Shown here: piece after piece, positions 26,016-33,502 of the stretch
Layout of the letters: each line of letters starts with the position of its first letter
Numbering within the stretch: the stretch's first letter is position 1
Source of the DNA: CAVVGZ01 sp963841845
GTDB lineage: Bacteria; Chloroflexota; Anaerolineae; Anaerolineales; Anaerolineaceae
Length of the DNA stretch: 64,000 bases
Direction: 5' to 3'
NCBI GenBank assembly: GCA_963841845.1
Contig: CAWJEG010000008.1
Span: 62,001-126,000 of the forward strand
Notes under the pieces: model-generated
Told to the model about the DNA's origin: nothing
The model's database searches: none
Seen by the model: the letters and a program-made list of their open reading frames with translations, nothing else
Program-made: the position numbers and the translations under genes

Positions 26016-26782
26016 TTGACCTCAAAAATTAGAATTTGCCGGATCAGCCCGGTGGCGAAAGGGGAAGAGAACTGGGGCAGATCGCATACAGAACTGCTCG
26101 GAGAAGTTATCCATGATGGTCTTGAAGTTGTGGAGGCCAAATTGCCGGGGGTAACGATTACTTCTGTTACCAGTTGTTTTGACGTCACCATGGTAGCTGA
26201 AGCCCATGCCAAGAGGGCTTTGCAGGCCGAAAAGGAGGGTTTTGATGCGGTTGTGATAAACTGCCTGCTCGAACCCGGTTTATCCGCCTGCCGCGAGCTG
26301 GTTTCCATACCGGTTGTGGGTGATACCGGTTCTGCCCTGCATTTGGCTTCGATGGTATCCAGAAGGTTCAGTTTCCTGCTGCCGGGATCAAAGAAAGGGG
26401 TTGGCAGCCGGATGATCCGGGACATTGTGCGCATGTATGGTTTTGAGGGGCATGTTGCATCTTTTCGCGTGGTTGGTATTCCGACCCTGGGATTCTCGAG
26501 AACGCCGGAAAGATATGTCATTGAAAGGATGCTGGAAGAAGCCCGGGCAGCTATCGAGGAAGATGGGGCTGAAGCGATTATCGGTTACGGCGGACCGGAT
26601 GTTTACAATGAGCTGCGACCTAAAACTACCTAGTCCCGGTTATCAGCCCTGTCCAATCCTCAGTGATTATGGCTGAGACCCTTGTTCGGGCTAAACTTGC
26701 ACAGAGCAAGATCGCTTTTCCCTATCCCGATAATATTGATGAGATCCGGGAAAAAGTGATCTATCTCCAATTTATGAAATGA
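26016..26782 (+). pseudogene. Asp/Glu/hydantoin racemase family, frameshifted near its 3' end
   Basis: The first 205 codons give a racemase: RICRISPVAKGEENWG, VTSCFDVTMVAEAHAKRAL, FDAVVINCLLEPGLSACREL (first catalytic Cys in the family is near INC), VVGDTGSALHLASM and IIGYGGPDVYNELR (the second-Cys region, here Gly-Tyr-Gly-Gly, so the second Cys is missing). A TAG then ends the frame, but the -1 frame continues the family sequence PVISPVQSSVIMAETLVRAK to 26782. The shift lies near 26620-26640. Start TTG 26016 with AAGGAG eight bases upstream. Either an assembly error or a recent lesion. Role inferred: epimerising an amino acid or hydantoin in the same pathway as the M19 dipeptidase. Confidence 0.7.
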
Positions 26783-26801
26783 TCAATGAAAGGATGAAAT
26801 T

Positions 26802-27806
26802 ATGTTACAGGCTGCATGGACTCGTTTTGCAAAAAAGGCAGTTGTTGACCAGGCCGGTGTAAAACCTGGTGAGATATTTACAGTATTGACCGATGACCGG
26901 GCTGCACCGGAAATTGCAGAGGCTGTATATGAACAGGGACTGCTTATAACAGAGCACACCCAATTAATCAGTACACGTTCCTATCACTTTTCGGAGGAGC
27001 CGGTGCATTTTAACAAGGCGCTGGCTAGCGCCATTGCCAACAGCGATGTGGTCCTGTCTATATGTGAAACGAGGGTCGGGCAGGTGCCTGAAGTCCACGC
27101 CGCGGTGAAGGGTGGAACACGCGTGCTCATTGCCGAGGCGGGAAAACGGGTGGATTTCTTAATTGATGGTTTGATAAATGTCGATTACGAAGGTGTGATT
27201 GAAAATACCCGCTTGTTCTGTGACCTGTGGCACCAGGGTGGTTCCTGCCACTTAACCTCTCGGGCAGGAACGGATTTGACCTTTGAAATTGGTGATAGAA
27301 AGATGCTGGTCAGCGAAGGAGCAGCCAGGAACCCGGGCGAGATGGATTGGTTCCCCGGGACGATGGCGAATGTAGCGCCGATAGAGACTTCCATCCAGGG
27401 TCAAATTGTGGTTGATGGATCTTTATACCCATTTGGCATTCCTGAAGACCTGGTTACCCTGCATATTAAGAATGGGGTAATGAAGGAAATCACCGGGGGT
27501 AAATTTGCTGCCCGCTGGAAAGCGTGGGTGGAGTCCCTCAAGGATCCGGTTGCCTACCAGTTATGCCACATCTCGGTTGGGTTAAACCCGAGGGCAGAAT
27601 TAACAGGATGGACTACTGAGGATGAGCGCGTCCTGGGGGCCATCACCGTTGGATTCGGGCGCCAGGGTGCCGACTGGGGCGGGACGATAAAAGGCGGTGA
27701 ACACCACCTTGATGTAATCCTGGCTTCTGCAAAACTGGTTTCAGGGAAGAACACGCTTCTGGAAGATAATATATTAAATCCCAAGCTTGGATTTAAGGCT
27801 CTTTGA
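26802..27806 (+). CDS. M29-like aminopeptidase / NicX-type enzyme, copy 2
   Basis: A 334-residue paralogue of the protein at 23236 with the same layout: CHLTSRAGTDLTFEIGDRKM near residue 150, WFPGTMANVAPIETSIQG, possible metal Glu in TTEDERVLG near 270, and the His-rich HxD pair EHHLDVILAS near 305. Sequence identity to copy 1 is clearly partial, so this is an old duplication or independent recruitment, perhaps for a different intermediate. The two copies flank the dipeptidase and racemase. Confidence 0.75.
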   Translation: MLQAAWTRFAKKAVVDQAGVKPGEIFTVLTDDRAAPEIAEAVYEQGLLITEHTQLISTRSYHFSEEPVHFNKALASAIANSDVVLSICETRVGQVPEVHAAVKGGTRVLIAEAGKRVDFLIDGLINVDYEGVIENTRLFCDLWHQGGSCHLTSRAGTDLTFEIGDRKMLVSEGAARNPGEMDWFPGTMANVAPIETSIQGQIVVDGSLYPFGIPEDLVTLHIKNGVMKEITGGKFAARWKAWVESLKDPVAYQLCHISVGLNPRAELTGWTTEDERVLGAITVGFGRQGADWGGTIKGGEHHLDVILASAKLVSGKNTLLEDNILNPKLGFKAL

Positions 27807-27900
27807 GAAAGAAATCGGTTGGATAAATCAGTGGAGGGATGGTTGTTCATTCCGAACATACATCTCCCCTTTCCATATTCAAGATGAAATCGGAAAAAAC

Positions 27901-29214
27901 ATGGGAAATCAAAACAATTTGCATATTGATGTTTCAAAAATTCGTGATGATGTAATAAGCCGTCAAAAAGAGCACTATGATCTTCTCAATGAGGGATTGA
28001 AAGCATCCTTTATTGACCTGGCTGGCTTCCAGGATTGGATTGCTCGAGAAATGAAGCGGATTGGGATGCAAGTGGAGGAGTTCAGGGTTGATATAAATGA
28101 ATTGACAGAACAGCCATGCAAGCAGAGAACCCTGCGGGAGAAACCAGAAACATTGCAAAGGGGGATTAATGTTGTGGGGAAAATTCCTGGCAAGGGACCA
28201 CGCCATGGCATGCTGTTGTTTGGCCATGCTGATAAACGTCCCGAGACATTTGAATGGGCAAAACAACGACCGGAGATTGAAAATCGGAATGGGCGGTTAT
28301 ATGGACCGGGCATTTCTGATGACGTCTCCGGTATGACAGCGATGTTAAGTGCTGCGGAGACCTTTAAACACCTCGGCATGGAGCCGCAAGGGGACCTGTT
28401 GGTGGCCAGTATCCTTGGCAAGCAAATGGGTATTTTTGGAACCTACGGATTGATGAAACGGTTTGGCCCTCTTGATGCGGCCATCTACTCACACCCTGCA
28501 GAAAGCGGGATTGGACTTGGCGAGTTAAAAATTGCCAGCCTGGGGAACCTTGAATTTCTCGTAAATATCGAAGGAAAAGCTCCGGATACATCCGAGGGGA
28601 ACCACGTGATTTTCTCAAGCAGCGCCGTCAACCCAATCTACAAGGCAAGCTACCTGATTGAAGGGCTGCAGCGCTGGGCTGATGAAGAATCATCCAAATA
28701 TCCATATCCAAGGCTTGAATCGCAAACCGGCAAATCGCTGGCGTTGAGCATCGGCTGGATTGAGTCTGGCGAGATTGAATTTGCACAAAAGGTTCCTTCA
28801 AATGCTAGATTTGGCGGCGTGGTTGCTTTCCCTCCCACGGCACGATTGCAGGATATTCGCAAAAGCTTTTTGTCAGCTTATGAAAAACTTGTGGATAATG
28901 ATCCCTGGTTGTCCCGGAACAAACCATTACTGGAGTGGGGTGACCTTTTAGATGAATCTTGCCAGGCCAATGAAGACAGTGAGTTCCTGCAGATGGCGGT
29001 CACAGCCATCCACAACGTGACCGGCAAGAAACCCCGTTTTTACTACGGGCACAGTACCAGTGATATCCGATATCCGATGCTTTACTGGAACGCCCAGGCG
29101 TTCGGAGTAGGTCCACTGGCTGGCGGAATTGCCACGCCGGATGAATGGCTGGATTGGAAAGAATACCTGGAAATGATCATTGCTGTTACAGAAATGCTAA
29201 AATTCGCAGCATAA
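27901..29214 (+). CDS. M20-family peptidase-like protein with lost catalytic residues
   Basis: About 437 residues of the M20/ArgE/DapE fold. Kept: GMLLFGHADKRP near residue 95 (His and Asp of HxD) and GRLYGPGISDDVSGM near 125 (bridging Asp). Lost: the DEE catalytic/metal pair, which reads LGKQMGIFGTYG near 165; the later Glu-Pro ligand, which reads YSHPAES; and the final His, which reads GGIATPDEWLDW. So the protein is probably not a normal zinc hydrolase and may bind substrate or regulate. The ATG at 27901 is the most family-like start; the frame is open further upstream into the previous gene. Confidence 0.72.
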   Translation: MGNQNNLHIDVSKIRDDVISRQKEHYDLLNEGLKASFIDLAGFQDWIAREMKRIGMQVEEFRVDINELTEQPCKQRTLREKPETLQRGINVVGKIPGKGPRHGMLLFGHADKRPETFEWAKQRPEIENRNGRLYGPGISDDVSGMTAMLSAAETFKHLGMEPQGDLLVASILGKQMGIFGTYGLMKRFGPLDAAIYSHPAESGIGLGELKIASLGNLEFLVNIEGKAPDTSEGNHVIFSSSAVNPIYKASYLIEGLQRWADEESSKYPYPRLESQTGKSLALSIGWIESGEIEFAQKVPSNARFGGVVAFPPTARLQDIRKSFLSAYEKLVDNDPWLSRNKPLLEWGDLLDESCQANEDSEFLQMAVTAIHNVTGKKPRFYYGHSTSDIRYPMLYWNAQAFGVGPLAGGIATPDEWLDWKEYLEMIIAVTEMLKFAA

Positions 29215-29239
29215 TTTTATGAGGATTGCAGGAGAGGAT

Positions 29240-29644
29240 ATGCCAGAACTAAAGAAATTTCAGTCCCAAATCACTTTTATTTATTTACCGGAGATCCAAC
29301 CAGCAGTGGATTTTTTTGAGGATATCCTGGGGTTGGAAATTATGGATGACCAGGGATGGGCAAAAATATATCGTGCCGGGGCGGAATCCTATATCGGGGC
29401 TGTATCGGGTGAAAAAGCATTTAAGCACTACCAGGATGACTCTGCCGTATTGATCACATTCTGTGTGGATGATGTACCCGGGTGGTATGAGTATCTAAAA
29501 GGGAAAGGGGTGAAGATACTGCGGGAAATGCAGGACCGCCCGGACAACCAGGTGCGCTGTTTCTTTTTCGAGGGTCCCGGTGGTTATTCTTTTGAGATTC
29601 AAGAATTTCTTAATCCGGATAAGGCGAGAATTTTCCATAAATAA
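29240..29644 (+). CDS. VOC-superfamily (glyoxalase/bleomycin-resistance-like) protein
   Basis: About 134 residues, a single VOC domain: KFQSQITFIYLPEIQPAVDF at the start, FFEDILGLEIMDD, then VLITFCVDDVPGWYEYLKGK and FFFEGPGGYSFEIQEFL. The C-terminal Glu in SFEIQEF is a usual metal ligand. The metal and reaction are unknown. The ATG at 29240 follows GGAGAGG; an ATG 21 bases earlier lacks a ribosome site. It is 25 bases after the M20-like gene. Confidence 0.75.
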   Translation: MPELKKFQSQITFIYLPEIQPAVDFFEDILGLEIMDDQGWAKIYRAGAESYIGAVSGEKAFKHYQDDSAVLITFCVDDVPGWYEYLKGKGVKILREMQDRPDNQVRCFFFEGPGGYSFEIQEFLNPDKARIFHK

Positions 29645-29833
29645 TATTCATGGAGCTCTTGATAGACCAAGATGTACTGCCTGCCTATTCTATCCTGGTA
29701 ACACAAGAAATCAGGAGGATGGGCAGGTGAGCGCCCAAGGGAATGTCAAGCAAATTGACCCTGTTCCCAAACTCACCACCCCGATTTTTTTGGTGATAAT
29801 GTATACCCTCAAAATTAAGGAGGCTTATTCTGG

Positions 29834-30583
29834 ATGAAACCGAACCCAGTGATTGATTTCCATGCATATCTCGGGATAGATGCATATAGCGATTTTCACC
29901 AACAGGCGGAAGAACTGCTGGAAACGATGAATGAACATGGGATTGACATGGCTGTTATTGCGCCAATACAGGATTTCCCCGGTCCAGATGCAGAATCTTT
30001 ACTCCGTATCCACAAGGCCTGGTGTGCTCATCCGGATCGCTTCATCCCCTTTGCCCGGTTGGATCCGCGTTATGGAAAAGCTGCATTGCAGGAGTTAACC
30101 AACGCTGTAGAAAATATGGGATTTAAAGGATTACTATTCAATCCACTCAGCACGCAGACGCCAGCCCACCACCCGGCTTTGCTCCCATTCATGCAGGCCG
30201 CAGCCGGTTACAACCTACCGGTTTTGATCCCCACCGGGAATGGATATTTTGGATTGCCCGAACAAGCTGCAGTGCTGGCGGAAAAGTTGCCCATGTTGAA
30301 AATTATTATCGGGCATATGGGGACAGCCCCGCATGCTACCAGGGCAATTAATCTGGCTGGTCTTGTAGAGAACATCTACCTGGAATCATCCCTGCAGCAA
30401 AGCACCTACCGTATTCCAATGGCTGTATCTACCTGCGGGGCAGAGAAAATTCTCTTCGGTTCTGCCTCACCCTATGGACATCCTTTCCCGGAGAAGGAAA
30501 AGATAATTGGTGCCGGGCTTACGCAGGAAGAACAGGACCTGATTCTTGGTCTTAATGCACAAAAGATGCTGGGATTATCCTGA
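29834..30583 (+). CDS. Amidohydrolase-2 family protein with altered metal site
   Basis: A 249-residue TIM-barrel of the amidohydrolase-2 type (decarboxylases, lactonases, hydrolases). The N-terminal HxH reads IDFHAYLG, the second His being Tyr; IIGHMGTAPH keeps its His; the C-terminal Asp of GSDxPY reads FGSASPYGHP, Asp to Ala. Loss of two ligands suggests a changed or absent metal site. Ribosome site AAGGAGG precedes the ATG. The intact paralogue follows 12 bases downstream, so the pair may form a hetero-oligomer. Confidence 0.75.
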   Translation: MKPNPVIDFHAYLGIDAYSDFHQQAEELLETMNEHGIDMAVIAPIQDFPGPDAESLLRIHKAWCAHPDRFIPFARLDPRYGKAALQELTNAVENMGFKGLLFNPLSTQTPAHHPALLPFMQAAAGYNLPVLIPTGNGYFGLPEQAAVLAEKLPMLKIIIGHMGTAPHATRAINLAGLVENIYLESSLQQSTYRIPMAVSTCGAEKILFGSASPYGHPFPEKEKIIGAGLTQEEQDLILGLNAQKMLGLS

Positions 30584-30595
30584 TGGGAGGCGATA

Positions 30596-31315
30596 ATGAT
30601 CATTGATGCTCACGTTCATATGCGAGGGAAGGTTTTTCAGGCGGATAAACGCGGAGACCAGCCCGGCCTGCTACAAGTGATGGAACGCCAAGGTATTGAG
30701 AAATCCGTTGTAATGGGCATGCCCGCACAATCTAACCTTGAGACGCTTGCTGAGATTGCCGGCTTCCCGACGCAATTAATACCATTTATTTTATTGCTCC
30801 CAGACCAAAGCAATCTTAACAGCATGCTTGAGAAAAGCAATCAGATCCTGCCGGTGCGGGGAATTGGGGAAATTTATGCTCAACCGGGTCCCACGCAATC
30901 TCATTTGGATTATTTGCGGCCGGTGCTGGATATTGCCAGGTGGAACGATCTCCCGGTTCTCTTTCATACCGGGGATTTCAGTTATACAGCCCCGATGATG
31001 CTCATGCAGATATTTCGGGCCTATCCGGATGTGAAGTTCATTATTGGGCATATGGGCTCCCATCATTTCTGGCTGGATACCATAGCCCTTTTGAAAATGT
31101 TTCCAAACGCCTATACGGATACTTCCGGCATGCAAAGCCCGCTCATACTCCGCCGGGCAATTCAGGAATGCGGCCCCGAAAGAATTCTTTACGGATCCGA
31201 TTTTCCATACTGGGATCCACACGTAGAAATTTCCCGGATACTAGCTGCGCGATTAGCCCCAGACATTGAAAGAATGATACTCGGTGGAAATGCTGCCCGA
31301 TTATTTTCCCTTTGA
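30596..31315 (+). CDS. Amidohydrolase-2 family metal-dependent hydrolase
   Basis: A 239-residue TIM-barrel hydrolase with complete motifs: MIIDAHVHMRG (HxH), LPVLFHTGDFS near residue 120, VKFIIGHMGSHHFWLD near 147, and ILYGSDFPYWDP near 200 (catalytic Asp). The family includes decarboxylases (ACMSD), lactone and amide hydrolases. As last gene of the cluster it may perform the final ring or amide opening; this is an inference. Confidence 0.8.
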   Translation: MIIDAHVHMRGKVFQADKRGDQPGLLQVMERQGIEKSVVMGMPAQSNLETLAEIAGFPTQLIPFILLLPDQSNLNSMLEKSNQILPVRGIGEIYAQPGPTQSHLDYLRPVLDIARWNDLPVLFHTGDFSYTAPMMLMQIFRAYPDVKFIIGHMGSHHFWLDTIALLKMFPNAYTDTSGMQSPLILRRAIQECGPERILYGSDFPYWDPHVEISRILAARLAPDIERMILGGNAARLFSL

Positions 31316-31374
31316 TTGGTTTATAAAATGTATACTATGTGCTGACCTCTGCTGATGCATATCCGGATAATGTC

Positions 31375-31403
31375 TTGCCAATCTACTTGAATAGGACTAT
31401 AAT
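31375..31403 (+). promoter_or_regulatory. Promoter of the FmdB-type gene
   Basis: TTGCCA at 31375-31380 and TATAAT at 31398-31403 with the ideal 17-base spacer, 40 bases ahead of the start codon. Confidence 0.65.
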
Positions 31404-31444
31404 TTTTTTTCGTAAAACGGAATTAATTGCAGTTGAGGTTATAA

Positions 31445-31765
31445 ATGCCAATCTATACATATCGGTGCGAAAATTGCGGTGTCCAGTTTGAGCGAAATCA
31501 AAAGTTTTCCGATGCACCGTTAAAAATATGCCCGGAGTGCCATAAAAAGACACTTCGAAAAGTATATACCCCTGTCGGAATCGTCTTTAAAGGTTCCGGA
31601 TTCTATGTTACTGACCACCGCGCATCCTCTTCAACAAGCCGCCCTTACAGCAAAAACAATGAGAGCGGCACATCCGCTGAGACCAAAGAAACGAGTTCAG
31701 TATCTACGGATACAAAACCTGCTGGAAGTGAAGAATCGAAAAGTTCATCCAGCGAAACCAAATAA
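31445..31765 (+). CDS. FmdB-family putative zinc-ribbon protein
   Basis: A 106-residue protein. The first 55 residues form the FmdB zinc ribbon: MPIYTYRCENCGVQFERNQ with CENC, KICPECHKKTLRKVY with CPEC, then PVGIVFKGSGFYVTD. The rest is a low-complexity Ser/Lys/Glu tail, as in many members. FmdB was first linked to formamidase/amidase regulation, but the family's role is unclear. GAGG lies seven bases before the ATG, and a strong terminator follows. Confidence 0.85.
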   Translation: MPIYTYRCENCGVQFERNQKFSDAPLKICPECHKKTLRKVYTPVGIVFKGSGFYVTDHRASSSTSRPYSKNNESGTSAETKETSSVSTDTKPAGSEESKSSSSETK

Positions 31766-31800
31766 TACTCCCCCTTTTGATAAATTGGGTTTAATGAGAG

Positions 31801-31829
31801 ATCCGGAGATTATCCGGATTCTTTTTTTT
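31801..31829 (+). terminator. Rho-independent terminator after the FmdB-type gene
   Basis: ATCCGGA-GATTA-TCCGGAT is followed by TCTTTTTTTT, a textbook stem and U-tract. Confidence 0.85.
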
Positions 31830-31967
31830 CACAAAACGGGAAATTCAATTTTTATCTTGGTTAGCACACTCTATCCCAGAAAATACAATACGATCCAATC
31901 AATATGATTTGGAACAATATTTTGGTATCCAAAAGTGGTAAAATAGGCGCTGGAGGCAACCGTATTA

Positions 31968-32111
31968 ATGAAGAAAATTAAATCTACTAAAAAAAATAAT
32001 AACAATAAGAATCCTGAACTTAGACAAAAACAATTGCTGAGGATACTGGTAATTTCATTCTCAATTGTTATCATCCTCTCCATGGTATTAACCTCTATCG
32101 CTTCGTTTTAG
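31968..32111 (+). CDS. Small single-pass membrane protein (47 residues)
   Basis: ATG at 31968 to TAG at 32111. The first 25 residues are very basic and Asn-rich (MKKIKSTKKNNNNKNPELRQ), then a single hydrophobic segment LLRILVISFSIVIILSMVLT and a short tail: a positive-inside anchor. GGAGG sits 11 bases upstream and a TAAAAT -10-like box lies before it. Function unknown. It stands alone between the FmdB-type gene and the Fur-type regulator. Confidence 0.6.
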   Translation: MKKIKSTKKNNNNKNPELRQKQLLRILVISFSIVIILSMVLTSIASF

Positions 32112-32354
32112 ACGGATACCCAAAATCTCGACAATGCAGCGGCAGGTAATTCAAAATAGATCGCAATGCTGTCTTGAAATGTCCACCCCTTTTAATAATT
32201 GCATATCAACACTCATGTATTCTTGACCAAAACGAGTCCAATTACCACCGGGTAATTCGTACTACTCAAACCGGCAGCTCAATCAATCCATTCAGAATAC
32301 CGGCTAAGATTATACATTTGCGGTGAAGCAGCTTGCATTAATTTCCTATTTGTA

Positions 32355-32369
32355 TTAAAATTATTATTA
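32355..32369 (+). promoter_or_regulatory. Per-box-like operator before the Fur-family gene
   Basis: TTAAAATTATTATTA matches 13 of 15 positions of the Per-box consensus TTATAATNATTATAA. It is 53 bases upstream of the regulator gene, so autoregulation is plausible, though the region is AT-rich and chance matches are easy. Confidence 0.4.
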
Positions 32370-32407
32370 GATAAATATTATTTATAAGGAAAGTAATTAT
32401 TGGGTGG

Positions 32408-32869
32408 GTGTCCATAAATATGGATGACAGGCTGCAAGAAAAACAAAACAGAATTGACAAAATTGTAACCAGGCTTAAAGAACTTGGTTACCGTATCACA
32501 CCGCAAAGAATGGCCATTGTGGATGTATTGATCCAGGATGCTCACCACCCGACGGTTGAGGAGGTATATCAGAAAGTAAGAAATGACTTTCCAATGACCA
32601 GCCGGGCTACAGTATATAAGACCATTGGATTGCTGAAAGATATGGGAGAAATTGGTGAATTGAATATCTCCAACAGCAGCAGCCATTATGATGGATTCAA
32701 TCCTGAAAGGCACCCACATCTCGTCTGTAATTGCTGCAATGAGATCATTGACCTGGCAGACGATGTCTTCGGTCAAATGTCAGTTGAAGCCGTCCAGCAG
32801 CATGGATATATCCTGCAGGGTCATGATGTGACAATATTTGGAATTTGTCCAAAATGCCAGGTATCATAA
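32408..32869 (+). CDS. Fur-family transcriptional regulator, PerR-like
   Basis: About 153 residues. An N-terminal winged helix (LKELGYRITPQRMAIVDVL; HPTVEEVYQKVRNDFPMTSR; ATVYKTIGLLKDMGEI) precedes a C-terminal dimerisation/metal domain with HPHLVCNCC and the second Cys pair in FGICPKC, a structural zinc site. DDVFGQMSVEAVQQHGYIL and HDVTIFG resemble PerR rather than Fur, but this is not decisive. The frame opens at GTG 32408; ATG 32420 is equally possible. The next gene, ferritin, is 36 bases downstream, so iron or peroxide control of iron storage is likely. Confidence 0.82.
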   Translation: MSINMDDRLQEKQNRIDKIVTRLKELGYRITPQRMAIVDVLIQDAHHPTVEEVYQKVRNDFPMTSRATVYKTIGLLKDMGEIGELNISNSSSHYDGFNPERHPHLVCNCCNEIIDLADDVFGQMSVEAVQQHGYILQGHDVTIFGICPKCQVS

Positions 32870-32905
32870 TAATCTTAAACCATAATCAAAAGGGAGAAAA
32901 ATACA

Positions 32906-33391
32906 ATGTTTAGCAAAGCAGTACATGACAAAATGAATGACCAGATCCAGGCAGAAATGTATTCCGCCTACCTATATCTATCCATGGCAGCTCAGTTTGA
33001 AACCCAAAATCTGCCTGGATTTGCACACTGGATGCGCAAGCAGGCTGCAGAAGAACTCGAGCACTCACTCAAGTTTTTTGATTTTGTGAATGAACGCGGC
33101 GGAGCTGTTATGCTGAAGGCGATTGAACAACCGCCAACAAGTTTCGGTTCTCCAACCGATGTTTTTAAAGCCAGCTTAGCCCATGAGCAGCTGGTAACCA
33201 GCCTGATCAACGGTATTTATGATGTCGCTGTTCAAGAGAAGGATTATGCCAGCCAGAATTTCTTAAACTGGTTTGTCTCGGAACAGGTTGAAGAAGAAAA
33301 ACATGCCACCGAAATCCTGGAAACGTTAAAGATGGCCGGGGATAAGGGCAATGCCTTGTTCATGATGGATCACGCTCTGGGGAAACGCTAA
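32906..33391 (+). CDS. ftnA: Non-haem ferritin
   Basis: A 161-residue four-helix ferritin that stores iron in a 24-subunit shell. Ferroxidase ligands are visible: QIQAEMYSAYLYLSMAAQFE near residue 12 (Glu), AAEELEHSLKFFDFVNERGG near 46 (Glu and ExxH), and EEEKHATEILETL near 130. Length is standard. GGGAG lies upstream of the ATG. It is co-transcribed with the PerR-like regulator and followed by a perfect terminator. Confidence 0.93.
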   Translation: MFSKAVHDKMNDQIQAEMYSAYLYLSMAAQFETQNLPGFAHWMRKQAAEELEHSLKFFDFVNERGGAVMLKAIEQPPTSFGSPTDVFKASLAHEQLVTSLINGIYDVAVQEKDYASQNFLNWFVSEQVEEEKHATEILETLKMAGDKGNALFMMDHALGKR

Positions 33392-33418
33392 TCCTCTAGG
33401 AAATATCGTCTCACATAC

Positions 33419-33450
33419 ATAGAGCACCGCTTTTTGCGGTGCTCTATTAT
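33419..33450 (+). terminator. Rho-independent terminator after ferritin
   Basis: AGAGCACCGC-TTTTT-GCGGTGCTCT: a ten-pair stem, then ATTATTCT. Confidence 0.85.
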
Positions 33451-33489
33451 TCTCAAACCATCTAAAAATTTTCCAAGAATACACTGCGG

Positions 33490-33495
33490 TATAAT
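33490..33495 (+). promoter_or_regulatory. -10 box placed for a leaderless mRNA
   Basis: TATAAT ends seven bases before the ATG at 33503. Transcription would start at or one or two bases before the start codon, and there is no ribosome site. Confidence 0.55.
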
Positions 33496-33502
33496 TCTGG
33501 TG

